Shown here: positions 24,128 through 32,673 of the stretch, piece after piece
Layout of the letters: the number at the start of each line of letters is the position of its first letter
Position numbering within the stretch: position 1 is the first letter of the stretch
Assembly: GCA_036652055.1 (NCBI GenBank)
Contig: JAVVWP010000002.1
Location: 1-64,000, forward strand
Direction of reading: 5' to 3'
From: Fimenecus sp036652055
GTDB lineage: Bacteria > Bacillota > Clostridia > Oscillospirales > Acutalibacteraceae
Length of the DNA stretch: 64,000 bases
Program-made: the position numbers and the translations under genes
Notes under the pieces: generated by a model
What the model was told of the DNA's origin: nothing
Database searches by the model: none
The model's input: only the letters and a program-made list of their open reading frames with translations

Positions 24128-25720
24128 ATGAGCGACTTGTTCAATGAAAATGGAAGCGAAAATTTAAATGAAACTGTTAATGAAGATGCATCTCAGCCAA
24201 AAAATAATACTGAGCCAGTGCAGCCTGAAAACAACAGTGAACCTATAAATTATGAGGCAACGGTAGAACCACCGATTGTTGAAAATCAAACGCAACGCCC
24301 ACCTCAAGGGAATGAAAACTTCCCTTATGGTAGTCAAAATTTCAACAATAGATATTATGGCTCTGCTCCATTCACTCCAAATCAAGGCAATCCAAATGGC
24401 GCATATAATCCAAATTATAATACACCAAACTATAACAATCCAAACTACAACGCACCAAACTATAACAATCCGAATTATAATGTACCTCCAACACCTCCTG
24501 CCCCAAAAAGCAGACCATCAGGGCATAAAAAAGGTGGCATCGCAATTTTTATTGTAGCTATCATTCTTTGCTTGTCTGTTGGAATTACAGGAATTGTTAT
24601 TGGAGTTACCAAGGGCATAAGTAAAAACGGAACTTCCACCGATGACGGAACTAAAATGACACTTAACGAAACCCCAGAAGCAACTGCCGAAAAAAATGGT
24701 GAATTAACTCCTGTTGGAGTTCACGCAAAAATCAAGGAAAGTTCAGTCGGAGTTTTAGTTTATTCAGGAAATCAAAAAGCAGGCGAGGGTTCGGGCGTAA
24801 TAATGGGTGCTGATGCAAATAACAAATACACCTATGTTATTACTTGCGCTCATGTTATTAATATGCCAGGAGCAAATGTTAAAGTTCAACTTTTTGATGA
24901 AACACAGTATTCAGCGACCGTAATTGGTTATGACACAAAAACTGATATAGGTGTTTTAAGAATAGAAGCAAAAGGTCTTAAAGCGGCAGAGTTTGGCGAC
25001 TCTAAAAAGCTTTCAGTTGGTGAGCCTGTCTATGCAATTGGAAATCCTGGCGGAACAGTTTTTGCAGGTTCTTTTACAAACGGAATAGTTTCGGCTATTG
25101 CAAGACCTGTTGGAAGTCAAACAGGTTACGAACTGCTTTGTATTCAGCATAACGCTGCGATAAATCCTGGTAATTCAGGTGGCGCACTTGTTAATGCTTA
25201 TGGTCAAATAATTGGCATTAACTCGTCTAAAATAGCAAGCGAAGAATATGAAGGAATGGGATTTGCTGTTCCAAGCTCAACTGTTAAAGAAATATTTGAC
25301 GAAATCGTAGCAAATGGTTATGTAACAAACAGACCTAAACTTGGAATTACCTATTATCCTGCAACAAAAAATCAAGCCTTCGGAATGCTTTCACAAATTA
25401 AGGGCATTCCACAAGGGGCAATAGTAGTTCAAGATATTCAACCTGACAGCTCACTTTTTAACACAAATGTTCAAAAAGGTGACCTTATAATAAAAGTCAA
25501 TGGCAAAGAACTCGAATCAGCCTCTGAACTGCCGGAGCTTATTGAAAAGTCAAAGGTGGGTGATGTTCTCACTTTAACCCTTTGCAGAGTTGACAATAAA
25601 TACAATACTACTGAATTTGAGGTTAAAGCAGCCCTTATTGAAGACAAGGGAACAACCACAATTGGGGAAACGACAACTCAGCCAAGCAACTACAATCCTT
25701 TTGCACCGTATGGCAATTAA
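24128..25720 (+). CDS. htrA: HtrA/DegP-type membrane serine protease
   Basis: A 530-residue protease. The cytoplasmic N-terminus (about 1-137) is low-complexity, rich in Asn, Pro, Tyr and Glu, with tandem NPNYN/APNYN repeats (about 95-120). A membrane helix (about 140-163) leads to the trypsin-like domain with triad His242 (CAHVIN), Asp273 (KTDIG) and Ser350 (GNSGGA), then a PDZ domain (about 410-505). HtrA proteins degrade misfolded secreted proteins at the outer face of the membrane. The long cytoplasmic tail is larger than in most Firmicute HtrA. It follows the two-component genes by 90 bases and may be their target. Confidence 0.93.
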   Translation: MSDLFNENGSENLNETVNEDASQPKNNTEPVQPENNSEPINYEATVEPPIVENQTQRPPQGNENFPYGSQNFNNRYYGSAPFTPNQGNPNGAYNPNYNTPNYNNPNYNAPNYNNPNYNVPPTPPAPKSRPSGHKKGGIAIFIVAIILCLSVGITGIVIGVTKGISKNGTSTDDGTKMTLNETPEATAEKNGELTPVGVHAKIKESSVGVLVYSGNQKAGEGSGVIMGADANNKYTYVITCAHVINMPGANVKVQLFDETQYSATVIGYDTKTDIGVLRIEAKGLKAAEFGDSKKLSVGEPVYAIGNPGGTVFAGSFTNGIVSAIARPVGSQTGYELLCIQHNAAINPGNSGGALVNAYGQIIGINSSKIASEEYEGMGFAVPSSTVKEIFDEIVANGYVTNRPKLGITYYPATKNQAFGMLSQIKGIPQGAIVVQDIQPDSSLFNTNVQKGDLIIKVNGKELESASELPELIEKSKVGDVLTLTLCRVDNKYNTTEFEVKAALIEDKGTTTIGETTTQPSNYNPFAPYGN

Positions 25721-25730
25721 ATAATATAAA

Positions 25731-25797
25731 ATGTGCTAAATGAATGTCTGCGATGTTGGCAGCGTTTATACCAAAGTAATAATTTTGGGTAGCATAT
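25731..25797 (+). ncRNA. Possible three-way-junction RNA in the htrA 3' region
   Basis: An outer 8-bp stem (25731-25738 with 25790-25797, one G-U) encloses two hairpins: TCTGC/GCAGC-type (25748-25762) and CCAAA/TTTGG (25771-25788). The layout is compact, and a terminator-like palindrome (25818-25843) follows. The folding was done by hand and the element matches no RNA family I recognise. The rest of 25721-26090 holds that palindrome, two operator-like sites and a promoter. Confidence 0.35.
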
Positions 25798-25817
25798 TTT
25801 AACATAAAAAAAGTGGA

Positions 25818-25843
25818 GCATCGACTAAGGCCTTAGTCGGTGC
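25818..25843. terminator. Terminator-like palindrome after htrA
   Basis: A 13-bp inverted repeat (25818-25830 with 25831-25843, one T-G pair) with seven As upstream and TTCGTCAATTTT downstream. The U run is weak, so it may act less efficiently. Confidence 0.6.
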
Positions 25844-25868
25844 TTCGTCAATTTTATGGGTAATATAC

Positions 25869-25893
25869 AATGTTGCAGTAATGTTGCAACATT
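25869..25893. promoter_or_regulatory. Operator-like palindrome
   Basis: AATGTTGCAACATT (25880-25893) is a perfect 14-bp palindrome, and a further half-site AATGTTGCA lies directly before it (25869-25877). It is about 115 bases upstream of the promoter at 26007. Confidence 0.4.
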
Positions 25894-25894
25894 A

Positions 25895-25911
25895 TTAACA
25901 AAAAATTAACA
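25895..25911 (+). promoter_or_regulatory. PhoP-box-like direct repeat
   Basis: TTAACA, AAAAA, TTAACA: two exact half-sites with 5-base spacing, directly beside the palindrome. It matches the type seen before htrA. Confidence 0.45.
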
Positions 25912-26006
25912 AACCTTAGTAATCGCTTAAATTTGCCCAAAAGAACATATGGCAAAATGTTGTTTCTATAAGTTTTAACTAAATTTAATAAATAGTGAAA
26001 AAAGCG

Positions 26007-26035
26007 TTGCTTTTTCGAACATATGGTATTATAAT
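26007..26035 (+). promoter_or_regulatory. Promoter of the surface-protein locus
   Basis: TTGCTT (26007-26012), 17 bases, TATAAT (26030-26035), about 50 bases before the TTG start at 26091. Confidence 0.75.
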
Positions 26036-26090
26036 TGTAAAAAGAGTACTATCAATAAAAATCGGGATTATAAATTTGGAGGGCAAAGAT

Positions 26091-26894
26091 TTGGATTATA
26101 AATATCTTTTTTCTGAAAATTATGACAAAGTTTATGAAAATAAAAAGAATGAATTTTCGTGTAAATATTATTCAAAATCTCAAATAAAATCTATATATCC
26201 AAATGGCGGTTATAAAATTATCGGTCAAATTGGATACGGTAAAGATGTGATTGGTCAGCTTCAATATAGTGAAAAATCTGAAGACATATATGCTGTGAAA
26301 AACAGCTTAATACATAAGACCGGCGGTTATATTGATTGCGGGAATGATGAGTTCATTTCTGTTTCAAAAAATATAATCGCTCTTTTGTTACTGTTTTTCT
26401 TCTTGTTTTTAGCACTACTTGCTTTAGTTGTGTTTGGCATTAGGGCATTAATAGGTGGAAATAATGAACCGCCTACCACAAAACCTTATGTTCCTGTTGA
26501 TGCCGAGGCAAAACCAGGCGAGGGTGATGTTTCAATTCCTGAAAAGATTGAAACTGCAAGTAAAAAAATCAAAATAAATGGAATTCCAGAAATGAGATTA
26601 AAAGCAAATCAAAAGTCACAAAGCTTTGTTTTTTCTAATGCCCCAGAAAATCCGTGTTATTTTGTAATCGAAATTTACCTTTTGGGTGCTGATAATTCTG
26701 TGACAACAGATGATGAGCTTGTTTATAAGTCAAATTTATTACCGCCTGGGTATTCAATTTCAAAATTTGATTTAATGAGAGCATTAAATGCAGGTAGCTA
26801 TAAAACAAGAGTTAATTATGTTACCTATTCGTTTGACAAAGAACAAAGACCGCTTAATAATATGGTCATAAATACAGATATAATCGCTGAATAA
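26091..26894 (+). CDS. Bitopic membrane protein of unknown function, first gene of surface locus
   Basis: A 267-residue protein with a ~95-residue cytoplasmic part (MDYKYLF...), a strongly hydrophobic helix (about 97-120), a Pro/Thr/Glu linker and an extracellular beta-rich domain (about 155-267) with YFVIEIYL and LLPPGYSISKFDLMRALNAGSY. I do not recognise the family. The TTG at 26091 is chosen because GGAGGG (26078-26083) precedes it and the promoter at 26007-26035 lies inside the longer open frame from 25995, so that longer form would not be fully transcribed. It is followed after 39 bases by the giant secreted protein, so it may be its membrane partner or sensor. Confidence 0.6.
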   Translation: MDYKYLFSENYDKVYENKKNEFSCKYYSKSQIKSIYPNGGYKIIGQIGYGKDVIGQLQYSEKSEDIYAVKNSLIHKTGGYIDCGNDEFISVSKNIIALLLLFFFLFLALLALVVFGIRALIGGNNEPPTTKPYVPVDAEAKPGEGDVSIPEKIETASKKIKINGIPEMRLKANQKSQSFVFSNAPENPCYFVIEIYLLGADNSVTTDDELVYKSNLLPPGYSISKFDLMRALNAGSYKTRVNYVTYSFDKEQRPLNNMVINTDIIAE

Positions 26895-26933
26895 GAATAA
26901 TTCAACAATTCAAAGTAAAGGATAGTGAGAGCA

Positions 26934-29900
26934 TTGACACCAAAAAATCGTGTTTTAAAAAGAATAACAGCGGGGTTGTTAGCTCTTATGCTTATATTCA
27001 CCTCTATGCAAATTGGGATTGCGGTAACTCCGGGCAATTTTGACCCAGCGCCTTATTTTACTGATGAAAATGGTACGCGTATTGATGCAATGGAAGCCAA
27101 ATCTTATGCAGAATTTTCTGATTATGGCGATATTAATGTTCTTTTTCCTGTGGCATTAGCTACAAAAGACTATAAAAATTCAGTCCAAAAAACAGTTGAC
27201 TATTATATGATTACGCTTTCGTCAACTGCTCTTACGCTTGGGAATGATACTTTTAAAACGGTTTACACTAAAAAAGTATTGACAAGCTCTCTAAAAGTTA
27301 ATAATAAAATGGCATCAGCCACCTTAACAAAAGATGAACTTTCTGCGCAGGGTGGCATTTCAGAAGGTCTTAAATACAATATAAGCGTTGTTGCGGTTGA
27401 CTCCGTAGGCTGGCGTTCAGAGCCTATTGATTGTCTTGTTAGCAAGGCACATATGTATTCTCTTGATGCTGACCTTTCGCCTGTTTCTACCGATTATGCT
27501 AAAGAAATGTTAAGAATGGAAGGCAAAGGAACTGGCGGAACTCAAACAGACACTGGTATACAAGCAGATAGCGATTATAAATATGTCGGTGAGCCAAATA
27601 TTCTTGAATTTAATAGCCCAACAAATGACGCTGCAAAAACGAATGGTGCGAATAAATCAAGGGCATATCGTTTTTGGATAAAAAACCTCGCATCATCAAA
27701 AGACAAAGAAGTTTCTGCAAATATCACTTATAGCAGGCAGGGATATAACTATGCCGGTGCGGAGGAAGTTTGGTTTTGGGTTGACCTTTCTGATGTAATG
27801 TTTGAAAAGCTGTCGTTTCAGCTTATGTACAACTGCAAAAGTACAAGCTTCAATAAGGTGGGTGGCACACCTGTAAAATGGGGGCCAACAGATAATTTTA
27901 GTGAGTTTAAATTTACAACTGCTGCAACGGTAAACGAAAGCGGTCAATTAGTTGGAAACAAAGGGGTAAACCCTGTTTATATTCAATCTTCTGACGGTTT
28001 GTGGCAACAAATTAATATGAATAATGGCTCTCTTGAAAATTTTGGCCACTATAAAGGTTATATAAGAATACCAATTAGTTATTTTTGTGCTGACAAAACA
28101 ATCTATTATGAATTTAACAATTCAAACAACTCTGGCACTGATGGCGAAGGTAATAGGCTTGCAACGCCCGAACTTGCTTTTTCGGCAGGAACACCAATTG
28201 CGAATGCACCTACTGCTGTTGTTAGGTATTTTTATTATAAACATTTGATACAAGGTGATTTCTATATTAGAAAAGGCTATATGCGTCCAATAGGTGGGCA
28301 GCCAACAGAAGCAATTAAAGATATGTTTGCTGCAGGGTTTACATACAGTGGTGCGAGTGATGACAGCGTTAGAAAAGCATTTTACATCGATAATGTGCTG
28401 TTTTCGGGCAAAACCCCATTTGCCGTAGGCGAATTTCCAGGTTCAAGCCAAACGAATGTTAGTGCTTATTATGATAGAGCTGTTGAAATTCCAAAATTTA
28501 TTTCAGTTTATATCGAGAGGTATCTTCCTCAAAATCCAACTTTAATGGATGTTGAAACAGTAAGGCTAATTCAAAAAATGCTGTCAACTTATAATGTTGC
28601 AGTAACGGCATTAACAGGTGAGGCACAGGCTCACCTACAAAAGGCAATTAATGCGTGTCAGTGGCTTCTTGATGATCAAGTTTCAGCAATAGGCTCTGTG
28701 CCTGTTAAATGGTTTGAAACAGAGCTTGAAATGCTACCAGACTCGATAAATGTTCAAAGCTTTACAGAGGAACAAAAGACAAAAGTTGAAACCTTAAAGG
28801 CTGTTTATGACGCGTTTGACAAAGGGCAGTTTGAATTGCTCGGTGAAAAAGCAAAGCTTAAATTTATGGAGCTTTATTCGCTTATAGTCGGTGCTACGGT
28901 CAGCGTTAACTCGGCGGTCGGCGAAAATCAGTTTATTCTATTTAATGATTTTGAAACAAATTATCCTTTGGGGCAAAAATCACTTGAACTTTATGATGAC
29001 TCCACTTATAGAGTTACTGATTTATTCAATACTGATGTTCAGCACAATCAAAATTTTGTTACATATTCATCTAACTCTGATGATAATATAAACGGTTTTT
29101 ACCAAATTTCAACAGGTGAAAGAACTAATGTTAATTTAAACGGAAAAGAACTTCTTCCTAACCGAGTAATTGGTAATATCACAACAAGAGGATTTAATGG
29201 TTCAAAAAGTGCAACAATGCATATTAAGACGCCCGAAGCCTTTTGGTGGTATAGAACTATGGCAGTGACCTATAAAGGTCAAAGCGCCCCGGCTTCAAGC
29301 AATCACAGTGCATTGCCTGTTCTTAATATAAACGAGCTTAAAAGAGCAGCACCAGCAGATAATAGCAAAGCACTTTCTCTTATATTTTATGTTGATTTTT
29401 CAGGCATAAGCAATTTCTACTTTTCAGTAAAAATAGCCACAGAGGCTCAGCCTGCACAAATTGCATTTGTGCCAAAGCTTAGTACAAACATTTATTATGT
29501 TGATGCAAATGGTAATTGGGCAGAAACCACTGCCGGTTCAAACGGATATGCAATGAGGTCATCTGTATTCAACAATTATAAAGGCTTTATAAAAATCCCA
29601 CTTAAAAACTTTGTAAAATTTGATGGTAGTAATGCACCGCTTAATGAGAATGACGCTCTTTCGCAAATCCAACAAGTCAAGTTTTCAGTTTGGGGTGATA
29701 ATGCAAATGAAGAAAATGCTTTAGTAGGCAAAAATTTTTCATTTGACAGCATTGGTTTTACCTATGATAAAGCAGAATATGGAAACGCTCGCCCAGCTGA
29801 CAAGGGCTTTGACGAAATCTATAAGGTTAAAACGACAAACTCAACAGCCTTTGAGCAAAATGTAAACAAGCTTGACCTGTATGGCGATAGAACGGCTTTA

Positions 29901-31598
29901 ACTAATAATATCAATACGCTTTTTAACGATTATAATAATCTCTCAAGCTATCAAAAAACTCTTGATACAGTAGTAAAAGCATTGCAGAAATTAAATAATG
30001 TTAAAGCAATGGTAGATGGTAACACAATCCCTCCTACTGCAAGCTTATCGGCATTAAACGCTGAAATGGCAAAAATGCCAACTGCTGCTAAAAATGCATC
30101 TTTCACAGGTGCAAACGCTTTGCCTTATCCAGGATATGATGCAAGTGGCGAAGTAAATTATGCAACCTTTGGATTTACAAAAGCAGATACAGCAGGAAGA
30201 AATAACATCAAAATAGCCTATAACGAAATGTACAAAAGGCTTTCGGCTACTGATAGAACAAACTTTGAGGCAAGTCCTTCTTTTCAAGAGCTTAAAAACG
30301 CATATGGCGCAGTTCTTAGAGTTGAATTCCTTGAAAGCATTAAAGTCGAGTCAGACACTTATAAAACTGATGTTACAACTTTATATGCAAAAAACAGCAA
30401 TAACCTTTCAATAATGAATAATGCTGAGGCTCAAACGGTTATTGATAGTTATAATAAATATAGCTTTTTCGCAAAAGACAAAATCAGAAAAGATTTATCA
30501 ATGAAAGATATGCCACTTGCGTTAAGCTCTGTTATCACAAATTCAACTACAATTACGCCGATAGGCACTACCGCCATTGACGGTGCGATAAACAAAAAAA
30601 TCATAGAGTTTAATAATGTTATTGCAGATGTAAAGGCGAAGGTAGCAGCTAAAACGAAGTTAGACCAAGCGACTATAAATTCAATTGAGAGCTGTCTTGG
30701 CGAATATGAACAATACATTGAACGCTATCAAAAAATAGTGGAGCTTAAAAACAAATATGAGGAGCTTAGCGCACTTTTACCATATGGCTCACCAATAGTT
30801 CCTGCTGAAATCAAAATTGATGAAAATCTTTCAGCTACGGTTAATATCGATACCTATGTTGCCGCAAGGCAATCACAAATGGTTGTATTTGTTATGAGGT
30901 CGGATTTTACAATGACGCAATTAAGCGGAGTTTCTAATCCAGCCAAACCAACAATTCAATATAAAGCAATAAAGGGAGGTGTGGAGTTATCATCGGGAGC
31001 AATTATTTCAGAGTTACCAAACTCAGGGACCTCTGCAAACACACCTGTTTCATTGGATTTTACGGTTAATGCGGCAGATGTAAAAGACTTGGATTTAAGT
31101 GCAGTTTATGGTGGAAAAATCACCATAGATTGTTATGACAAGAGTAGTTATAGCTTAAATCCATCAACAGCAAAACTAATAACAACAACCGAGGTTCCAG
31201 TGAAATTCGCCTATTCAACAAACAACACCTATTCAGTTTCAATCCCTGCTGAAACGACAGTTGTTTTTGGAACGGTGGATACGGTAGCAACACCCATTGA
31301 GGTTACAGCGAATTTAACCTCATTGAAGAAGCTTAAACTTTCTTGCGCAAAGCCTGATCCAATTTCTGACTTTAGAGTTATGAAATACGAGAGGGCAGGT
31401 GCAGACGGAATTACGCCAGAACTCAAGTTTACACCAAAAACCGGAACTGCAGTGTTTAATGAATTTACAGCTATAAACAATGTAGGAAAAACCATTATTC
31501 CATTCGGCATAAACATAACACAGGAAGAATGGAATAAAGCATATGCAGGGAATTACAGCGGAAATCTCACTTTTGAGGTTTCATTAACAAGCCAGTAA
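26934..31598 (+). CDS. Giant secreted multidomain surface protein
   Basis: About 1,554 residues. A signal peptide (ITAGLLALMLIFTSMQIGIAV) leads to a region with two related jelly-roll-like modules (roughly 240-500 and 680-960). Each contains an (I/F)YFVDFS- or WFWVDLS-type strand and a GYIRIP / GFIKIP strand followed by an (I)SYF/KNF segment. Helical segments (about 510-620 and 970-1230) separate them, and the C-terminus has two beta-rich modules, the last (about 1430-1554) shared with the next gene's product. There is no LPxTG sorting signal or membrane anchor. TTG 26934 fits the AAAGGA site better than GTG 26925. The carbohydrate-binding nature of the modules is an inference. Confidence 0.6.
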   Translation: MTPKNRVLKRITAGLLALMLIFTSMQIGIAVTPGNFDPAPYFTDENGTRIDAMEAKSYAEFSDYGDINVLFPVALATKDYKNSVQKTVDYYMITLSSTALTLGNDTFKTVYTKKVLTSSLKVNNKMASATLTKDELSAQGGISEGLKYNISVVAVDSVGWRSEPIDCLVSKAHMYSLDADLSPVSTDYAKEMLRMEGKGTGGTQTDTGIQADSDYKYVGEPNILEFNSPTNDAAKTNGANKSRAYRFWIKNLASSKDKEVSANITYSRQGYNYAGAEEVWFWVDLSDVMFEKLSFQLMYNCKSTSFNKVGGTPVKWGPTDNFSEFKFTTAATVNESGQLVGNKGVNPVYIQSSDGLWQQINMNNGSLENFGHYKGYIRIPISYFCADKTIYYEFNNSNNSGTDGEGNRLATPELAFSAGTPIANAPTAVVRYFYYKHLIQGDFYIRKGYMRPIGGQPTEAIKDMFAAGFTYSGASDDSVRKAFYIDNVLFSGKTPFAVGEFPGSSQTNVSAYYDRAVEIPKFISVYIERYLPQNPTLMDVETVRLIQKMLSTYNVAVTALTGEAQAHLQKAINACQWLLDDQVSAIGSVPVKWFETELEMLPDSINVQSFTEEQKTKVETLKAVYDAFDKGQFELLGEKAKLKFMELYSLIVGATVSVNSAVGENQFILFNDFETNYPLGQKSLELYDDSTYRVTDLFNTDVQHNQNFVTYSSNSDDNINGFYQISTGERTNVNLNGKELLPNRVIGNITTRGFNGSKSATMHIKTPEAFWWYRTMAVTYKGQSAPASSNHSALPVLNINELKRAAPADNSKALSLIFYVDFSGISNFYFSVKIATEAQPAQIAFVPKLSTNIYYVDANGNWAETTAGSNGYAMRSSVFNNYKGFIKIPLKNFVKFDGSNAPLNENDALSQIQQVKFSVWGDNANEENALVGKNFSFDSIGFTYDKAEYGNARPADKGFDEIYKVKTTNSTAFEQNVNKLDLYGDRTALTNNINTLFNDYNNLSSYQKTLDTVVKALQKLNNVKAMVDGNTIPPTASLSALNAEMAKMPTAAKNASFTGANALPYPGYDASGEVNYATFGFTKADTAGRNNIKIAYNEMYKRLSATDRTNFEASPSFQELKNAYGAVLRVEFLESIKVESDTYKTDVTTLYAKNSNNLSIMNNAEAQTVIDSYNKYSFFAKDKIRKDLSMKDMPLALSSVITNSTTITPIGTTAIDGAINKKIIEFNNVIADVKAKVAAKTKLDQATINSIESCLGEYEQYIERYQKIVELKNKYEELSALLPYGSPIVPAEIKIDENLSATVNIDTYVAARQSQMVVFVMRSDFTMTQLSGVSNPAKPTIQYKAIKGGVELSSGAIISELPNSGTSANTPVSLDFTVNAADVKDLDLSAVYGGKITIDCYDKSSYSLNPSTAKLITTTEVPVKFAYSTNNTYSVSIPAETTVVFGTVDTVATPIEVTANLTSLKKLKLSCAKPDPISDFRVMKYERAGADGITPELKFTPKTGTAVFNEFTAINNVGKTIIPFGINITQEEWNKAYAGNYSGNLTFEVSLTSQ

Positions 31599-31628
31599 AA
31601 AATATTTTATTAAAAGGAGTCAAAAACA

Positions 31629-32135
31629 ATGAAAAAAATCATTTCAATCGCATTATCAGTAGTAATGCTCATCGCAGTAGCAATGCCAGTATTTGCAGCA
31701 GCAGGTACAGTAACAATTGACGAAAAGACATCAGCAACACCAAAGACAGCAGATGTTGTTGTAAAGACAGTTCTTGGAGGAGGAATGCCTGCAACAGGTA
31801 CATATGCAGTTACAATCCCAGCAGACCTTACAATAGCATGGGATACAGTAACAGCAACTGATGTTTCTTATTCAGTTACTTCTCAACTTGCATTAGGTGC
31901 AACATTAAAGGTTGGTATCGCATCACTCAACGCAAGCACACTTAAAGAAGTTAAGTCAAACAAGACAATTGCTTATACTCCAGCAAACTTCGCTGATAAA
32001 ACTTTCAACGAAATCAACAATGCAGTTTCATCAGCTTCAACAATCACAGTAGAGCAAGCAGCTTGGGACGCAGCACCAGTTGCTGAGTACTTAGACACAC
32101 TTACATATACTGTTACTTATGTTGCAGCTCCGTAA
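31629..32135 (+). CDS. Small secreted protein, probably abundant
   Basis: A 168-residue protein with a signal peptide (MKKIISIALSVVMLIAVAMPVFA) and a mature beta-rich domain. The part from TYAVTIPADLTI to the end lines up with the C-terminus of the giant protein upstream (TYSVSIPAETTV...): shared features are V-x-IPA, a central LK-V, TP, FNE, a late Trp and Y-x-x-x-LT-x-x-V. Codon use is restricted (GCA, ACA, TCA, ATC, AAG dominate) as in highly expressed genes, and the ribosome site is AAAAGGAG. It is probably a major surface or matrix protein. The family is not recognised. Confidence 0.65.
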   Translation: MKKIISIALSVVMLIAVAMPVFAAAGTVTIDEKTSATPKTADVVVKTVLGGGMPATGTYAVTIPADLTIAWDTVTATDVSYSVTSQLALGATLKVGIASLNASTLKEVKSNKTIAYTPANFADKTFNEINNAVSSASTITVEQAAWDAAPVAEYLDTLTYTVTYVAAP

Positions 32136-32171
32136 TTAGATGAGTAAATAGTAGCAAAAGCATAAAAATTG

Positions 32172-32206
32172 CCCCATCGTTTAGATTTAAACGGTGGGGT
32201 TTTTTT
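32172..32206 (+). terminator. Strong terminator closing the surface locus
   Basis: A 12-bp stem (32172-32183 with 32188-32199, one G-U) with a GATT loop and a seven-base U run (32200-32206). Confidence 0.92.
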
Positions 32207-32252
32207 GTAGTATAGAGTGTGATAGCACCTGCAAATTGCAGGGAAAAATCTT

Positions 32253-32490
32253 GAAAACGCTCGCCCCTTCGTGTCATCCTGAGCATAGCGAAGGATCTCA
32301 TCAACTAAACATCTTCGTGGATCCCTGCGATTCTTCGGAAGCTCAGAATGACCGCCAATTCAGAGCGACTCGAAAACGCTTGCCCCTTCGTGTCATCCTG
32401 AGCATAGCGAAGGATCTCATCCACTAAACATCTTCGTGGATCCTTGCGATTCTTCGCAAGCTCAGAATGACCGCCAATTCAGAGCGCCCC
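32253..32490. repeat. Tandem direct repeat, two copies of 119 bp
   Basis: Copies 32253-32371 and 32372-32490 differ at only a few bases. Each contains GTCATCCTGAGC...GCTCAGAATGAC, an internal inverted repeat, and TCTTCG/GATTCTTCG pieces; a truncated third start (GAAAA) follows. The motif resembles the GTCATCCTGAGCGAAGCGAAGGATCT element found between genes in many bacterial genomes. There is no transposase. The rest of 32136-32673 holds the terminators at 32172 and 32578. Confidence 0.85.
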
Positions 32491-32577
32491 GAAAATCCTA
32501 ACGGTTCGATGTGGGCATCAAATCCTACAATCCTTAAATGTTACAAATACGCACATCGGTAATAAAAAACTGCAAAC

Positions 32578-32619
32578 AAAAACAGAACCACAGGCTAATT
32601 TGCCCACGGTTCTGTTTTT
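32578..32619 (-). terminator. Terminator after carB (possibly bidirectional)
   Basis: A 12-bp perfect stem (32578-32589 with 32608-32619). On the minus strand the right arm ends in TTTTT, giving a terminator for carB; T bases on the plus strand allow use in both directions. Confidence 0.8.
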
Positions 32620-32673
32620 TAAATTTTGACTTTGCAAATATCGGCTCACACGAGCATTAGGCGAATAGCCGAA

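Noticed and set aside
25995..26090. Longer N-terminus for the membrane protein at 26091
   Set aside because: The segment contains the promoter, and the good ribosome site is just before TTG 26091.
32194..32427. Plus-strand reading frame of 77 residues over the tandem repeat
   Set aside because: It is produced by the repeat DNA (ILSIAKDL-type words) and starts inside a terminator; no coding evidence.
32253..32490. CRISPR array
   Set aside because: The repeats are adjacent 119-bp copies with no spacers and no cas genes.
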